This document shows, one piece after another, positions 12,681 to 25,756 of a stretch of DNA of 64,000 nucleotides (position 1 is its first letter; each line of letters opens with the position of its first letter). The DNA comes from Sipunculus nudus. Lineage: Eukaryota > Annelida > Sipuncula > Golfingiida > Sipunculidae. Location of the stretch: positions 10,904,729 to 10,968,728 of the forward strand of contig CM049314.1 in assembly GCA_026874595.1 (NCBI GenBank). Reading direction: 5' to 3'. The position numbers were made by a program, and so were the translations under genes. Under the pieces are notes generated by a model. It worked only from the letters and a program-made list of their open reading frames with translations, made no database searches and was not told the origin of the DNA.

Positions 12681-14091
12681 ATGTCACAAGTAAACTTCTA
12701 GTAATACAATGCTAGTGTTTGACAAATATGTAATACATTTTGGGTTTGTTTCATTCAAAACCAGCAAAAATATTACTAAAAGAACAAAGATACAGACATC
12801 GGAGAAAATTAGACTTCTTAAATGATAAGCAGAGATCAGCAGAGAAAAGAACTAAAAGAACAAGTGGTTACCTCATCCCAGAAAAAGATATACAAATGAC
12901 CTGCAACAGATAGGTAGAAACATATGCAGATTATGCTAATAAAATAAACCACTATTACTTGGCCTTTTCCATCCATTTGGTTAATGGTTCAGCTGATGTG
13001 TTTTAGTGTAAGCACTCACCCAAGGTCAGTAACCACAGAAAAAATGACCTAAACTATGGGGCAATACACTTCTGTAGTTTCTATGAATGCAAAAAATGGT
13101 GGAATAAAACATGAAAATGCCAGGGGAGAAATAATGTCTTAAAAAGTGAGCGTTAACCGCAGTGTCCTGAGTGTGGTGTATAGGTCTACGAAGGGCACTG
13201 ACTACTCATGTAAGTGTTCTAGATTAACAGGAGATTCTGGCTTACTGCTGGCTCTGTAGAAGTTTTTTTGTGTTTAGCTGTCTATCTCCGTGCTATAAAG
13301 TATTCTATTACAGATAAACCAAAGATGGATATCCTACCATCATTGAAAGAGGAAGAACGGTGAAATGTTACTTACAAATGGTTTTGCCCCACCCCCCAAA
13401 AAAAGCCACAATTACATTTATCAGAGAAACATATTTGATTATACAAGGTGCAAATTCTTATTTACTCAATTTTTGTTAATGACTGATTTTAATGTTTTCC
13501 ACAGCACCAATCTATACATATAAATAACAAAAGAATTTATTAAATATATAATAATAATGCCTAAATGAAGCTTGTTACCAATTACTGCCATGCATCTGAA
13601 GACCATCAGTACATGCACACTGTTTTGCTGAGAATGCAATATCTCAGTCTGAAAATGACCAAATGTGCATCATTTGACAAACAATGTTATTAAACTTATC
13701 TGCTGGTTTCATTACCACAATACAGCTTCACGACAGAAGTCAATATCATGACTTCAGATGCAAGGTTTTTAATCGTACACTTTGTTTCAAACGTTAACCA
13801 GACCAAAACATATATTCTAGTTCAAAGGTGAACCAGCTTAAATGCAGAACTTCTCTTGAGCTTCAACATTCTAACCGCGTGTGTAGGATCCTTGGTCAGC
13901 ACAAGGGTTGGGGTTAGCTCCTTCTCTTCAGCTGACAACTTGAGATTGATGATTGTTAATGGTTTATTTCTGTTATACATATACAACTGAGTTCCTGGCT
14001 TGATGATTCTTGTTTTTGAACAACAAAATGACTGATCTTCTTACAAACAGAAATGTTTTTTACAGATTATAGTTCCTAAGAGATGATTTCT

Positions 14092-14872
14092 TCTGCTCTG
14101 TCGACTATCTCACAATTTATCCTGCTGTCTCCTCTCACTACTCACTGTTTAGCTACTGTCTCTGTTGATTCCACTCCACTCTCACAATTTATCCTGCTGT
14201 CTGTCTCCTCTCACAACTCACTGTTTAACTACTGTCTGTCTCTTCTCACATTCACTGTTTATTCTGCTGTCTGTCTCCTCTCACTACTCACTGTTTAACT
14301 ACTGTCTGTCTCCTCTCACTACTCACTGTTTAACTGCTGTCGGTCTCCTCTCACTACTCACTGTTTAACTACTGTCTGTCTCTTCTCACTACTCACTGTT
14401 TAACTACTGTCTGTCTCCTCTCACTACTCACTGTTTAACTACTGTCTGTCTCCTCTCACTACTCACTGTTTATCCTGCTGTCTTTCTCCTCTCACTACTC
14501 ACTGTTTAACTACTGTCTGTCTCCTCTCACTACTCACTGTTTAACTACTGTCTGTCTCCTCTCACTACTCACTGTTTAACTACTGTCTGTCTCCTCTCAC
14601 TACTCACTGTTTAACTACTGTCTGTCTCCTCTCACTACTCACTGTTTAGCTACTGTCTGTCTCCTCTCACTACTCACTGTTTAACTACTGTCTGTCTCCT
14701 CTCACTACTCACTGTTTAACTACTGTCTGTCTCCTCTCACTACTCACTGTTTAGCTACTGTCTGTCTCCTCTCACTACTCACTGTTTAACTACTGTCTGT
14801 ATCCTCTCACTACTCACTGTTTAGCTACTGTCTCTGTTGATTCCATTCCATTCTCTCTACTAACTCTACTGT
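14092..14872. repeat. 35-bp minisatellite, about 20 units
   Basis: Tandem array of a 35-bp pyrimidine-rich unit beginning CCTCTCACTACTCACTGTTT, then A(A/G)CTACTGTCTGTCT. Unit variants include TTTATCCTGCTG in place of TTTAACTACTG. The left and right margins carry the same special variant (TAGCTACTGTCTCTGTTGAT, then TCCA), at about 14150-14176 and 14822-14849. Frames read through the array on both strands because 35 is not a multiple of 3 and stops are rare; these are not genes. Confidence 0.95.
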
Positions 14873-16266
14873 CTGACTTATAGGCCATATCTAACATTTA
14901 AATAAAAAAAGGGGACCAACACAGTTACACTTATCACATACCCAGTGGATACACTTTACACAAATAATTAAATCCTAACAACCTTCTATGGCATGACCTA
15001 ATCTGCCCCACTGTTTAAAGCAAGGCCAGTGAGCTAATTAGCAAAACTTAATCATTAGGAGCTAGATATGATATCACATGACCTGACAGTAACCACAGTT
15101 TACTTTGTCACAATATCAATACATTCAAGGCAGATGGATCAATAACATGACAAGTGATGTCATTTATGGTGTGAGCGAAATGATGGTAACAGCCATATCA
15201 ATGACATCTTACCTCTGTGGTGAAAATACAAGGTGTGCCAATAAATGAGTTTGATCCAAAGAACCTGCCAAGGCCATAAAGCTTATCTTTCAAGAATGAA
15301 CAATACTAGCACTGGAATACAACTGTGCCACTGGTGATTGTGACGAAAAGAATTGCTAAACACATCTATCCATTTGTTTCACACCTGGCCAATTGTTTTC
15401 TCCTGCACCTGGGTGTACTTTAATCATGATTTTCCACAGCCTGAGGTTTTTGTGCACAGCCACAAACAACAGCCGGTCACTTCCTGTAATTTCCTTTGCA
15501 GATTCTAATACCTGATATCTTTTAACCCTCGAACCTTTTATAAAAATAGGCCAGAAATTGCTGAAACCACCACACACAGGCTGTTTGTTTTGATTATATC
15601 CACATGTTAATAACATATATCAGTGGCCAATCAAAAGAATCCAAACACATTCAGCAAGGAGACCTTGCAGCAAGTCAAATAAACCTGAGTTTGCAAAAGG
15701 CGTTTTGCAACTAGTGACCTTTCAACTTCTGCCAATATGCAACCATCCACCTTAGGTTTCATGATTTTCCTTTTGTCAAGACTGGCACATGTTCTGTGTT
15801 TACTAACAACTTGTAGATAAACAAGCTCATACACCTGTCAGAGAGTTGTTATAAGAACTTTTCTTCACAGGTACTGCCAACAGTTCATTATTTTGTATGC
15901 TGGGTAAGCCAGAAATCACTTAAATTCTGCAGAAAAGGAAGGTGAATAGCTTGCTTTAACTGCATAACTTTGATTATCTGGGAAAATTATAAAGACCAAT
16001 AAAATACATTGTAATATCAACTGTATAATGATAATACTGATACTGTAATATAAAGGTACTATATCTAATACTTATAAAAGGAAGTTGGTCCACTTTTGTC
16101 CTCCAAGTTTTCTGAAACAGCGTTGCATATGACACTGTGCTATACCTCATTTTAAAGGTCATTGTTCCCACAGTGACCTTGCTGATATGAGAATAAATAA
16201 TTTTTAATGTACACATCATTTTGATAATTTTGTATGGTTATTACATTGCGGGGAGGTTACTACCGA

Positions 16267-16304
16267 AACTGGTTACCACAAACTGGTTACCACCCAAACC
16301 AGTT
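16267..16304. promoter_or_regulatory. cluster of three AACTGGTT motifs (Grainyhead-like)
   Basis: AACTGGTT at 16267-16274 and 16281-16288, and its reverse complement AACCAGTT at 16297-16304, each followed by ACC or AC. The pattern is close to the Grainyhead/CP2 consensus AACCGGTT. Three copies within 38 bp exceed what is expected of a random 8-mer, but they could also be a small local duplication (ACTGGTTACCA twice). Function is inferred only. Confidence 0.25.
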
Positions 16305-17759
16305 ACCAGGAACAGCCTTCCGTATGACCAGACGCCTGCACCTTCAGGGCAGGATTAGGGTCTGTTGTGCATATCAATAACCCCTGCTGTCAGTGACAGA
16401 TTAAAGCATGTTTGGCCTGACATCTGACCCACGCAAAAATGGTTAATCCACCATTGCATCCAGGTAATCCTTTAGATAATGTTGATATTACCACAAAAAG
16501 TGTTGCTGCTCTGACACCTTGCATTAACATCTCTATCAATTCTGGAAGCAGTTGTATCACGTAAAATATACAAGGAATCTTGTGAATAAGTTTCTGTGTG
16601 AATGTATTTACAAAATCTTGTCATGGATATTACACCGCAGAATAGATCAACAGGTTTACCATTATATAAAATATGTTTCACACACAAATACCTTTTGTTG
16701 GTTATATTTGGCATGGTTCTTGTCCATGCATACTCTATATTTGATCCATTTACTATTTTTTTTTGTTTTTCACTTCTCAGGCGATTTTGCATATTTCTGT
16801 ATCTCTCTTTAGGAACAGCTTCCTAGCCATTAAACATACATTTAATTCATCGTTCAAATCTTCCTTCCATCAATCTACCCTTTATACATTTAAAAATAAT
16901 AATATATGTAACCAGTCAAAGTTCTTCAAAAATCTGAATGCCACCGTAACACATTCTTGTTTGCAAATGTAAACATCATCACTGAAAATGTCTTCAAGTT
17001 AAACATACTGAATTTCTTGCCACAAGCACAGAGCCTGGAATGACTTTAAAAGAGACCCACAGTATGTTACCAACAATGAAATGAAAATACTGAGAAGAAA
17101 AATTACATACATATCTATGCAATATGCAGGTAAACAAATAATGCATGATACTGCATATTCAAGGGACCATTTGGACATAAAAATTTAAGTTCCTGGTTAA
17201 GAAAACCTTGCATAATTATTGGCATACTGTTTTCAAATAGGAAATACCAATACTATAAGGAAAGAAATCAGTAGGACAGTGTACCACATCATATCACCAG
17301 ACCCAGGGATCAGTTAGTAATTATAATTTATCGAGTATGACTCACAAACAAAGTCACAACTTTAAGGACAAAGACAACTTTGTGTGTTAGATACACGTGT
17401 GAGTCAGAGGAACACAGAGTGTGTCATGTTCTGGTTGGTTAAAAATTGCCCACTCAGTGAAAAACACTACCCAGTGACAGCAACCCGTAGTTCATCAATT
17501 TATCCATGTGACGAGAAATAGAACTTAGCATTTGAATATTTATAGAGAGCCTTGTCTCTGGCCTGTATCAGGCAATGTTACTGGGCTAACTTTTTCATAA
17601 AAGCACACAGATGAAACGCAGGGGATCAGTTATGCTATTAATTCCTGCCGCAATGCTATTCCACAGGTTGGGGTGAATAGACTTTCATGTTAATTCTAAC
17701 GTCAAATAAATGACACTTCAGCTTTACATCAAGGAAACACTGAAACATAGAATCATTAA

Positions 17760-18060
17760 AGAATTGTCAGTTTTAATTTGAATTTTTGAGAGTTGCAGAC
17801 CCCCCTGCGCTGTGGGTATGACTCACACAGGCATGTCCTGTATCCTTATGGTTTACCACCTTTCAGCGGAAAACCACGAAGCATAAACGTAACTTCCATA
17901 TGCCACTTGGTGAGGTGCCTGACGTAACGACAGAGGGGTCACCAGGTATACTGCTGTTGTCACGGTGATTCATTCTCCGTACCGAAAAACCAATCATTAA
18001 TCAGAAGCAAGTCATCCATGTGTGTCATCACTCACCCGCTGGCCTTTTTACAGCGTTAAC
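17760..18060. promoter_or_regulatory. candidate intronic conserved island
   Basis: About 300 bp of non-repetitive, CpG-containing sequence with no coding frame. It includes CCAATCATTAATCAG-type homeodomain/PBX-like words near 17990-18004 and GTTAACTGCTCATTAA near 18055-18070. It differs in texture from the surrounding AT-rich intron. Regulatory status is inferred from composition alone. Confidence 0.2.
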
Positions 18061-18532
18061 TGCTCATTAAATATCTAAGAATAAACCAGCATGCTGTTAT
18101 GTAAAGATCTGTCAAGTGTAACACAAAGCCCTGGCTGAATTCTTTAAACTCCTACTAACATTAATTACAGGCAAATAAATTATTATCATTAATACAAATG
18201 AAAATAATTACCCTCATAATTTGTTCACTTGTCTGTGTGATAAAACTGCATACTTGACAAGAAATTGATTTTGGAAGGTGGGATTTATGATAATTTTACT
18301 GATATATTGGCAAGCAGAAGAAACGTGATTAATTAACAGAAGAACATGGATGTGAATGAACTGATACAGCACAACCAGTGAGCAAGAGTAGATGTCTGGG
18401 TGGTGTGAACAGTCTGTGTACAGCACAGTGTACCTGGGGTATGTTTGTATGTTTGGGATATGAGTTCCTGCTTTAAAGTCTTCTTCTTGACCAAAGTCAT
18501 TTTTGCAATGTAACTTGAATGTATTTCTATTC

Positions 18533-18553
18533 TGGCCACCAGAGGGCATGCTG
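18533..18553 (+). promoter_or_regulatory. CTCF-like motif
   Basis: TGGCCACCAGAGGGCATGCT fits the animal CTCF core (CCAC(C/T)AG(A/G)(G)GGC). It is in plus orientation, like the other good matches at 28689 and 50874. Binding in this organism is not shown by sequence alone. Confidence 0.3.
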
Positions 18554-20399
18554 AACTGATGGCAAGGTGGCATATTGGAACACACTTGGCAAGACCGGTA
18601 TTTCTTGATTGTACTGTTTCAAAGAACTGACATATTAACTAAATTTCTGACAGCTCTAGTGGTCTATAAGGATATGCACACATGGACATGAAATAAATGG
18701 GAAGTCTCCTGCACAAAGAGTCATCCATACACTGAAAATACAGAATCATACCTGTCTTATTGCCATTACTATAAGAGCAATTGTTTGTAATAAGTAATCA
18801 GTTAATCATACTGTAATAATCAGTTTGAATGAAATTACACATTGGTATTCAGAAATCAACTAAATGATTTTCAATTGATTCATAACTTTCAGATCAGAAA
18901 GCACATTTTCCCAGAATTTTCATTTCTTAATGAATGAAATTAAAAATACTTCTGTTCTATTTGTTCTTGACCATATGTAATCATAATTAAGTGCCAAAAG
19001 ATGCAAGCAAATACTTGAATGTGAGCAAAACTACTCTTCTGTGTGTCCGAGTGAAACTGAGACTAACTGTATGAAACATGCCTTTTGTACACAACTGCAG
19101 AAAACCATATACCTGAATGAACCCTTAATTATTCAATTAACCAATTTGTTGATGGTAACCCACAAAACATTCACAGACTTCACATGGAGTTTATGTATAT
19201 GCAAAGAATAAACTATTGAAGATGAATAATTTTAGAACATTTGTGAAATTGCTTCATCCTGAAATACAACACTATATAAAAATACATTTTGTCTTATTGT
19301 CTGACATAAATACAAATTCAATTTCTTTTTACTTTGCCTTGCTTGCCCTTTAAGCTTGATTATCATTTCACCACTTTGCCTTAATTGCCTTTCAGATTTG
19401 TTAATTATAACACCATGTATTGCCTTCATAATCAAATAACCTGTACAGCTGTCATGAAAAGTGCTCTCTGCAACACTTGCAAACTGTTCATGACCGTTTC
19501 ATTATTTGATAGAGAGCTTGAAGTCAAGACCTTGAGCAGGGGTTTTAGCAAACGAGCAAACAGGACTTAAACAGGGCGAAAATTCACAACCTCCAGGTTA
19601 CAAGTACACTACTTTATGATAGTTATTAAAACAAAACTACTGACTACAAAACCCAGTAAGTGAGAAATACCAGTACTATTACAGATAATACAGTCCTTAA
19701 GAGAGACAGCAATGTTTTCTACTTTAGTTAACATTCTGGCAGGTATTTGCTGGTGCTCATTAACATTTCACCACCACAAGGGTCTGCAAAGCTGCAGCAT
19801 GAGAGACAGGCTGTAACTCAGGGAAAATCAGCAACAGAGTGACCAAGTAGACCCTTAAAAACCCTCCAGCTAACATAGTACAACTTTATACATGTTACAG
19901 CACCATAACTCCACTATCAGTGACATTTCAGGCAAAATTAATATCTCTGAACAATGCCAGTGTCAGAATAAAGCAGTCTGTAAGTATTTAGGTTGTATAC
20001 CAGACACTCGGCTGGCTGCCGTCAGCATGTGCTATGATGGTGCTTACTAGACAGTGCTGACACTTTTTTTTTGCTAAATTTCAGCACTGCCACCCAGATG
20101 CCATAGGCTGGTCCAAGCTGAGCTTGCAGTGGCTGAATTATGGTCCAGGGATCTATGTATGCTGGGCCTGGAGGGTTCACAGCGCTGCCTCCTGCTTACT
20201 CAGGTGAAAGTTCCAGCCTTCCAAAATCACTGTTACGGAAGATCCAGTGAGCTCAAAGCCATGAAATTCTAAACAGCAGCAGCTTGCAAATTACGTTCTC
20301 AAAAAGTCAGGAGATACACCACACTGTTAACAGGTATTCTGTTTTGGGGGCTGGAGAGAGTAAAGCACTCGTAAGGAAGCCATTCTGAAACCAGTTCAA

Positions 20400-20740
20400 T
20401 GCAGCGTGCAGCACAATATATGGCCGTTAAAGGTGAAGAAATTGCGGTAACGGTGCTACGCTGACCCATTTTCATTGCACAACTCGATTAAATCATTGTT
20501 TTTTTGCCTGGAGAGTTTGACTCTGACGAGATAGGCCTATGGATGCAGAAAGGGAGCACGGCTTAAATCAGCCTCCGTATCTGACGAGGAAGGGATTCAC
20601 ACATAGCTGGAAGTACCATTACCATCGCCCATAAAATAAAACATAACACCCGTTTTATCCTCGTGGAATGATTACTTGCAAGGCCGCCAACAAATCTACG
20701 ACAATGCTGAAAGGAAACCTGACACTCTTATCTAAGTCAT
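20400..20740. promoter_or_regulatory. candidate intronic conserved island
   Basis: About 340 bp of CpG-containing, non-repetitive sequence (for example GAAATTGCGGTAACGGTGCT near 20439) inside AT-rich intron, with no open frame of interest on either strand. A perfect 9-bp inverted repeat CAGTGCTGA / TCAGCACTG (20052-20060 and 20081-20089) lies about 0.3 kb upstream. The island could be a conserved enhancer or an old inserted fragment; the sequence does not decide. Confidence 0.22.
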
Positions 20741-21639
20741 CCATATCAAAATACACAAGGAGGATTGCATACCCAACTTGAAGAAAAAAGAAAAAAAAGC
20801 AATCCAAGAATCACCATTTTTTTTCTTTTCTTCTTTTTTTCTGGGGGCAATAGCCCATAAAAAAGTTGATTAAACGGTTGTTTGTAAATAATTTGAAGAA
20901 TATGAAAGTCTCATACAGAAACATATCTGCGATATTAATATGGTATATTATGGTAAAGTCCTAGCTAGGACCACTGGTGATTGTTTAAAAGCAGACATAT
21001 CATACACATATGTAATGATGTTATCATATATTGTACCCTGTATGGCTTTATATATTAAAACAATTAACATATGACAATACATCTGGTATGCTGGTGAATG
21101 AGAAGGAATGAATAACAGTTTATTTTATTTACATCCAAAAGAACATTGGCATTAGTCACTGACTATACTGCTTGTATCAAATTTCTGATTCAGAACAGTT
21201 TTGTTTTCATGTTAATTTGAAGAATGTAAAAAGCCAGCACATTGGCACTTAACTCTGACATTTGACTTTAGAAACTTTCCAGTGCCATTTGACCTTTGAC
21301 CAGTGACACCAAATGAGGACCATGCAATGCTTTAAAATTCAATAACACAACTCCAAATAACAGGTTAGCATCCAGATGATACATATTTATGCTTGAATAA
21401 AACATGTTCTATATCATGCTCTATTTACAATAGTGGAAATAAACATGCCAACTCCATTCCTTGATTTGTTCTCTGTTACTCATTGAGAAGCCATATATTT
21501 GATAGACTTTACAGCTAAAGGGTGTGTTTCTGTGTACATGTATTTGCTTTACTGAAATTTGGAGCACATTTCCACATCATTATGGCCATGCATGAAGCAA
21601 TATGGAATGAATTAACAAATGTATTTCGATACAAAATGG

Positions 21640-22838
21640 AACAAGTGACCCATGGGTCATGACGCTCAGCTGACTGGGAAGAGATTTGCAAAAGGAAATT
21701 TTATCATCTGAATGGTAGTATATACCCATTCAACTGAAGCATCAAACAGATTATCTAACAGGCGAGTTGTGTCTGGATTTATATATCTCAAAAATAGAGA
21801 ACAAATGCGTAAACTTTTGCGTAAAAAAAAAAATACAGATGGCTCCACCAGTCTGCAGAAACTAATAAAAGCACTTAATGGTCAATATCCATGCAAAGAA
21901 TCATGGTGATCTCTGCATTAGTTGTTCAGATACTTCAGTTTTTGTATCCAATTTTCCATTATTCTGAGAGATACTTCAGAGTCCTATAGCTTAAAGGATA
22001 TGGGTAAAAGAGACCTAATTTCAGGTTTCTACAGACACTTTTCATGGGCCTCCTTGCATGACAAGAATGAAGATTCTAGGTCCAGTTGTTACGATATGTA
22101 CCCTGTTGACAGATAACCACATCTTTAAAGGTCTCAAAAATAGAGGAAAAAATTCATAAAAAATTTGAAAAAAATAGAGGTGGAGCACCTAGTCTGCAGA
22201 AACTGATGGAACACCTCATGATCAATATGTATTCCAAAAATCATTACCATCAGTGTTGTAGTTTTTGAGATACTGCAGTTTTTTAATCAAATTTTTCATT
22301 ATTCTGGGGGTATTTTGGAGCCCTACAGCTTAAAGGATATGGGTAACAGAGACCTAATTTAAGGTTTCCATGGAGACTTTTCATGGGTCTCCCTGTGTGT
22401 CAAGAATGAAGATTCTAGGTCCAGTTGTTATGATTTGTTCCCTGTTAACAGATGTTCATATCTTTAAAGGTCTCAAAAATAGAGAAAAAAATTCATAAAA
22501 ATTTGGAAAAAAAATAGAGGTGGAGCACCTAGTCTGCAGAAACTGATGGAACACCTCATGAGCAATATGTATTCCAAAAATCATTACCATCAGTGTTGTA
22601 GTTTTTGAGAAACTGCAGTTTTTTAATCAAATTTTTCATTATTCTGGGGGTATTTTGGAGCCCTACAGCTTAAAGGATATGGGTAACAGAGACCTAATTT
22701 CAGGTTTCCATGGAGACTTTTCATGGGTCTCCCTGTGTGTCAAGAATGAAGATTCTAGGTCCAGTTGTTATGATTTGTGCCCTGTTAACAGATGTTCATA
22801 TCTTTAAAGGTCCCAAAAATAGAGAAAAAAAATCATAA
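21640..22838 (+). mobile_element. family 1 element, 5' part, with 340-bp tandem units
   Basis: Starts AACAAGTGACCCATGGGTCA, giving a perfect inner palindrome (GTGACCCATGGGTCA), followed by GCTCAGCTGA at 21661-21670. The body contains a tandem array (21786-22826). It has no 3' hairpin: a second element start follows directly at 22839, so either it was interrupted by that insertion or its 3' part was lost. Confidence 0.65.
21786..22826 (+). repeat. tandem repeat, ~340-bp unit, three copies
   Basis: The phrase GTCTCAAAAATAGAG or a close variant recurs at about 21785, 22131, 22470 and 22810, giving periods of about 346, 339 and 340 bp. The second and third units are much more alike than the first, as expected for a recent duplication of one unit. 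The same module occurs once, more diverged, at about 39765-40090. Shared phrases are GAAACTGATGGA, CAGCTTAAAGGATATGGGTA, GACCTAATTTCAGGTTTC and TTCTAGGTCCAGTTGTTA. Confidence 0.9.
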
Positions 22839-23927
22839 AACAAGTGACCAATGGGTCACGTCGCTCAGCTGAATTTTGGAAAATATTAGTAACTGCAAAA
22901 TATTTTTTATTTCTTATGGTTTTTCCATAAGATTTCCATGTATATTACCATTTGAAAAGCTAGGAAAATGGCCAAGATTAAATAAAACTCTGTAAATTAA
23001 AGAATAATGGACATGAGCTAAAGCATGAGGACTGTGTAATAAATGAAACCTTTGGCCTGAAACCATTTAGTGATGCACCAAGGGAAAAAATGGGCCTACG
23101 GTAAGTGTCATATAAAAGTTCCATTTCATAAACAAATAATGGGTGAAGGTAATTAAGTTTTCAAAAGTTAAATATATGGCCATATGAGTTAAAAATTATT
23201 CCCACAAAGTTTGACCAATATTCCTAATTTTAAAAACTAAGTTTAACAGTGTTATTCACACCTAGGCCTAGCCAACTTTAAGAGATATATGAATGAAATG
23301 CTACTAAGTATTTATATCTTCTTAAATCTTGTCAGTTAGCACTTACATTAGGTCCTAATATTTTATCACATTTGAATATTGGGATTAAATTCCTGAACAT
23401 TTTTTTTTCTTAAAAAAAATCAAAATTGTCCAAGTCTCAACAAAAAAGAATTTATTTAACATTAAAATGATAAGCTTTGTCTTGTTTATTAGTCCTGTGT
23501 AACTAAGGGGTGGGTGGGGGAGGGGTCTCTTGTTACTGTTCATCGCTGAAAAAAATGTGAAATTATAAGATTCATCTTGTTTAGAGTACAGGTCTGTCAA
23601 CAGAATGGGGTGGGGGGGGGGGGGAGGGGGGGGGAGAGAGAAAGGCTCCCTGTGGTATTTATGCTGGCAGCCTGATCAAGCTCAACAAGAGAAAGGGCTT
23701 GCCTGAGTGATGGGATTACATAACAGCCTGGGGAGCATAGAGCTGCACTGAATGACTACAGTGACCAAGAGGACTGCTTGACAATGGAAGGGAATACAAC
23801 AAGAGCCTCCAAAAAATTCAATAACTAGCCTAATTTTGCAGCTTTTATTTTTCAAATTTCAGATTTTAACACATTAAATCCTTATGTGTACATGCTGTGA
23901 AAACAACATCCACAGTACTTACATGAA
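22839..23927 (+). mobile_element. family 1 element, subtype C, 5' part
   Basis: Begins AACAAGTGACCAATGGGTCA, then GCTCAGCTGAATTTTGG. It is closely similar over ~1.1 kb to 34038-36330, with matching landmarks such as a GGGGTGGGTGGGGGAGGGGT tract near 23509 (and near 35978) and a G-rich/GA tract at 23607-23641 (and 36075-36088). The 3' module begins at about 23808 and is cut at 23927 by the next element start, at the point where the relative continues CAGGAAAAAAACG. It gives the empty site for the insertion at 34557. Confidence 0.65.
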
Positions 23928-25755
23928 AACAAGGGACCTATGGGTGACGACGCTCAGCTGTTATATATGATAAAAAAATATTATTTAGAAATGAGGCACA
24001 TGCTGGTTTTGTGTGGTAATAAATATAAGCTGTATTATGAGTTGTTGTTGTTTAGCTTATGTATGATTTTGATAGTACCTTTGGAGACAGGGAAGAGGAT
24101 TGATTTCATTTATTTTATTAACAAATGGAGTACTATTGTCACACAGATTTTGACTTGGCCATATAACTTATAAGCAGAACACATAATATAAGAGTTTAAC
24201 TATTTATTAAAAAAAATACAAATATTGTCCCAAATATAATTTTTATTAAAAATAATAAGAGAATCATATGATTTTTTAAAATGAAATATAACTGATATGA
24301 TTATTAAAATAATATTAAAGAATATATTCATGAATGCATTCATGAATACATTTTGAAAGTATTTGCACGAGTATTCATATATTTTCATTTTTACCTGAAT
24401 TCCCATTCTTTATGCAAGAAATTTTATAATGGAGTACAAAATAATATTCGTATTCAAATACAATTACAAAGTTCTGGAATTTATTCAGTTTTCACCAAAC
24501 AATGATGTTGAGAATCCAGAATATACAAAATTCACACATTTAAATAATGATCATAAGTACCTGGTTTTATGGGCTTTTATTTATATTAAAAAATAACTGT
24601 AAAAAAATTCATTTTGGACTAATTTCACATCAATGTACACACTAGACACAGCAGGAATCTAGATTAATATTATCAACTGCATCTTTGTCTAATTTTCCAT
24701 CATATGATCCCTAATGATTAGTAATGAATAATATGATTTACTTCTTTATCATTAAAATTGAACTGAAAAATGCCATAGGTGACTGCATGGTGTTATTTGG
24801 AATATGTGACATTCTACCCATCGATACAAGATTCTTATATCATCAGTAACTGCAAGTTAATTTCCTGTTATTATAAACTAACAAATTCCTTTTTCTATTT
24901 ATCTTTAATTTGTTATTAAAAACCAATAAAAATTTATTAATTTATTGTTTTTTGTTATGTTCTCGGTTAAAACTACTAGATGAGTTGGGTTGGACACCTG
25001 GATCAACTGTGGCTTGCCATAAGCTGCCTGGATTCCATGTACGCCTCGCCTCAAGCGTGCATAATTTGATGAATAGGTCAACAAGGTCAACATACAGGTC
25101 ACTCAAGAGGGGCTGGAGAGAGCCAAAGTCTGACAGGGTCTCATAAAAAAACATTAATAAAAGCTACAATTTTATGGCCAATTTCTTTCAGCTTTCTAAA
25201 CTAAAAAGCTGAAATGCTTATGTGTGCATGATATGAAAATTATATCAACAGTGCTCACGGGAAACAAACGTGCCATGGTCACAGTTGGGCAAAATTTAAG
25301 GTACTAATTTTATATTTATACTAAATAAAATTTGAAAAAATTCAGAACTAATTTTGGGTATTCAATTGAATCTTGATAAAATAATGTTACATCCCTGACA
25401 TAAAAATCTCTAGCTTCAGCAATGCTCTTGTTAAGGGAGTAAATATATTTCTTGATTTTTTACAAAGTGCATTATGTTTGGGCCCATAACTTAAAACAAT
25501 TACACAATACTGACATCGTTCTGGCATGTGCATAGAGAATGAAAAATATGTATATTATTTATGATTAAAGTCAGATCAGTGGTTTTAATATTAGGCAGTC
25601 TTGAAGTGTAACAATGGGTTTTTAATGGAAAAATGAAGTTTTTCATTAATATCTCGAATGTCCTAGTGACCAAATTCTTGGCATGGTAGGGCATTTTGGA
25701 GACATCTAACTGTATGCCGAATTTAAGGAACTTAGAGCTGAAGCTGGGGAGCTGA
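23928..25755 (+). mobile_element. family 1 element, diverged copy
   Basis: Starts AACAAGGGACCTATGGGTGA, then GCTCAGCTG at 23952-23960. The middle (24130-25140) is AT-rich with no match elsewhere in the window. A diverged 3' module follows (CGTGCCATGGTCACAGTTGG at about 25269; GGGCCCATAACTT near 25480) and an eroded end AGCTGAGCTCTTG near 25748-25760. It has lost the ACGG tract and the hairpin. Confidence 0.5.
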
Positions 25756-25756
25756 G

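Noticed and set aside
14083-14368. Overlapping frames with repeated SPLTTHCL-like text
   Set aside because: They are translations of the 35-bp minisatellite in different phases.
14092-14872. Possible CRISPR-like array
   Set aside because: Units are contiguous tandem repeats without unique spacers, and the genome is eukaryotic.
15356-15616. 86-codon minus-strand frame
   Set aside because: No recognisable domain and no splice context giving a known protein; length is within chance for this intron.
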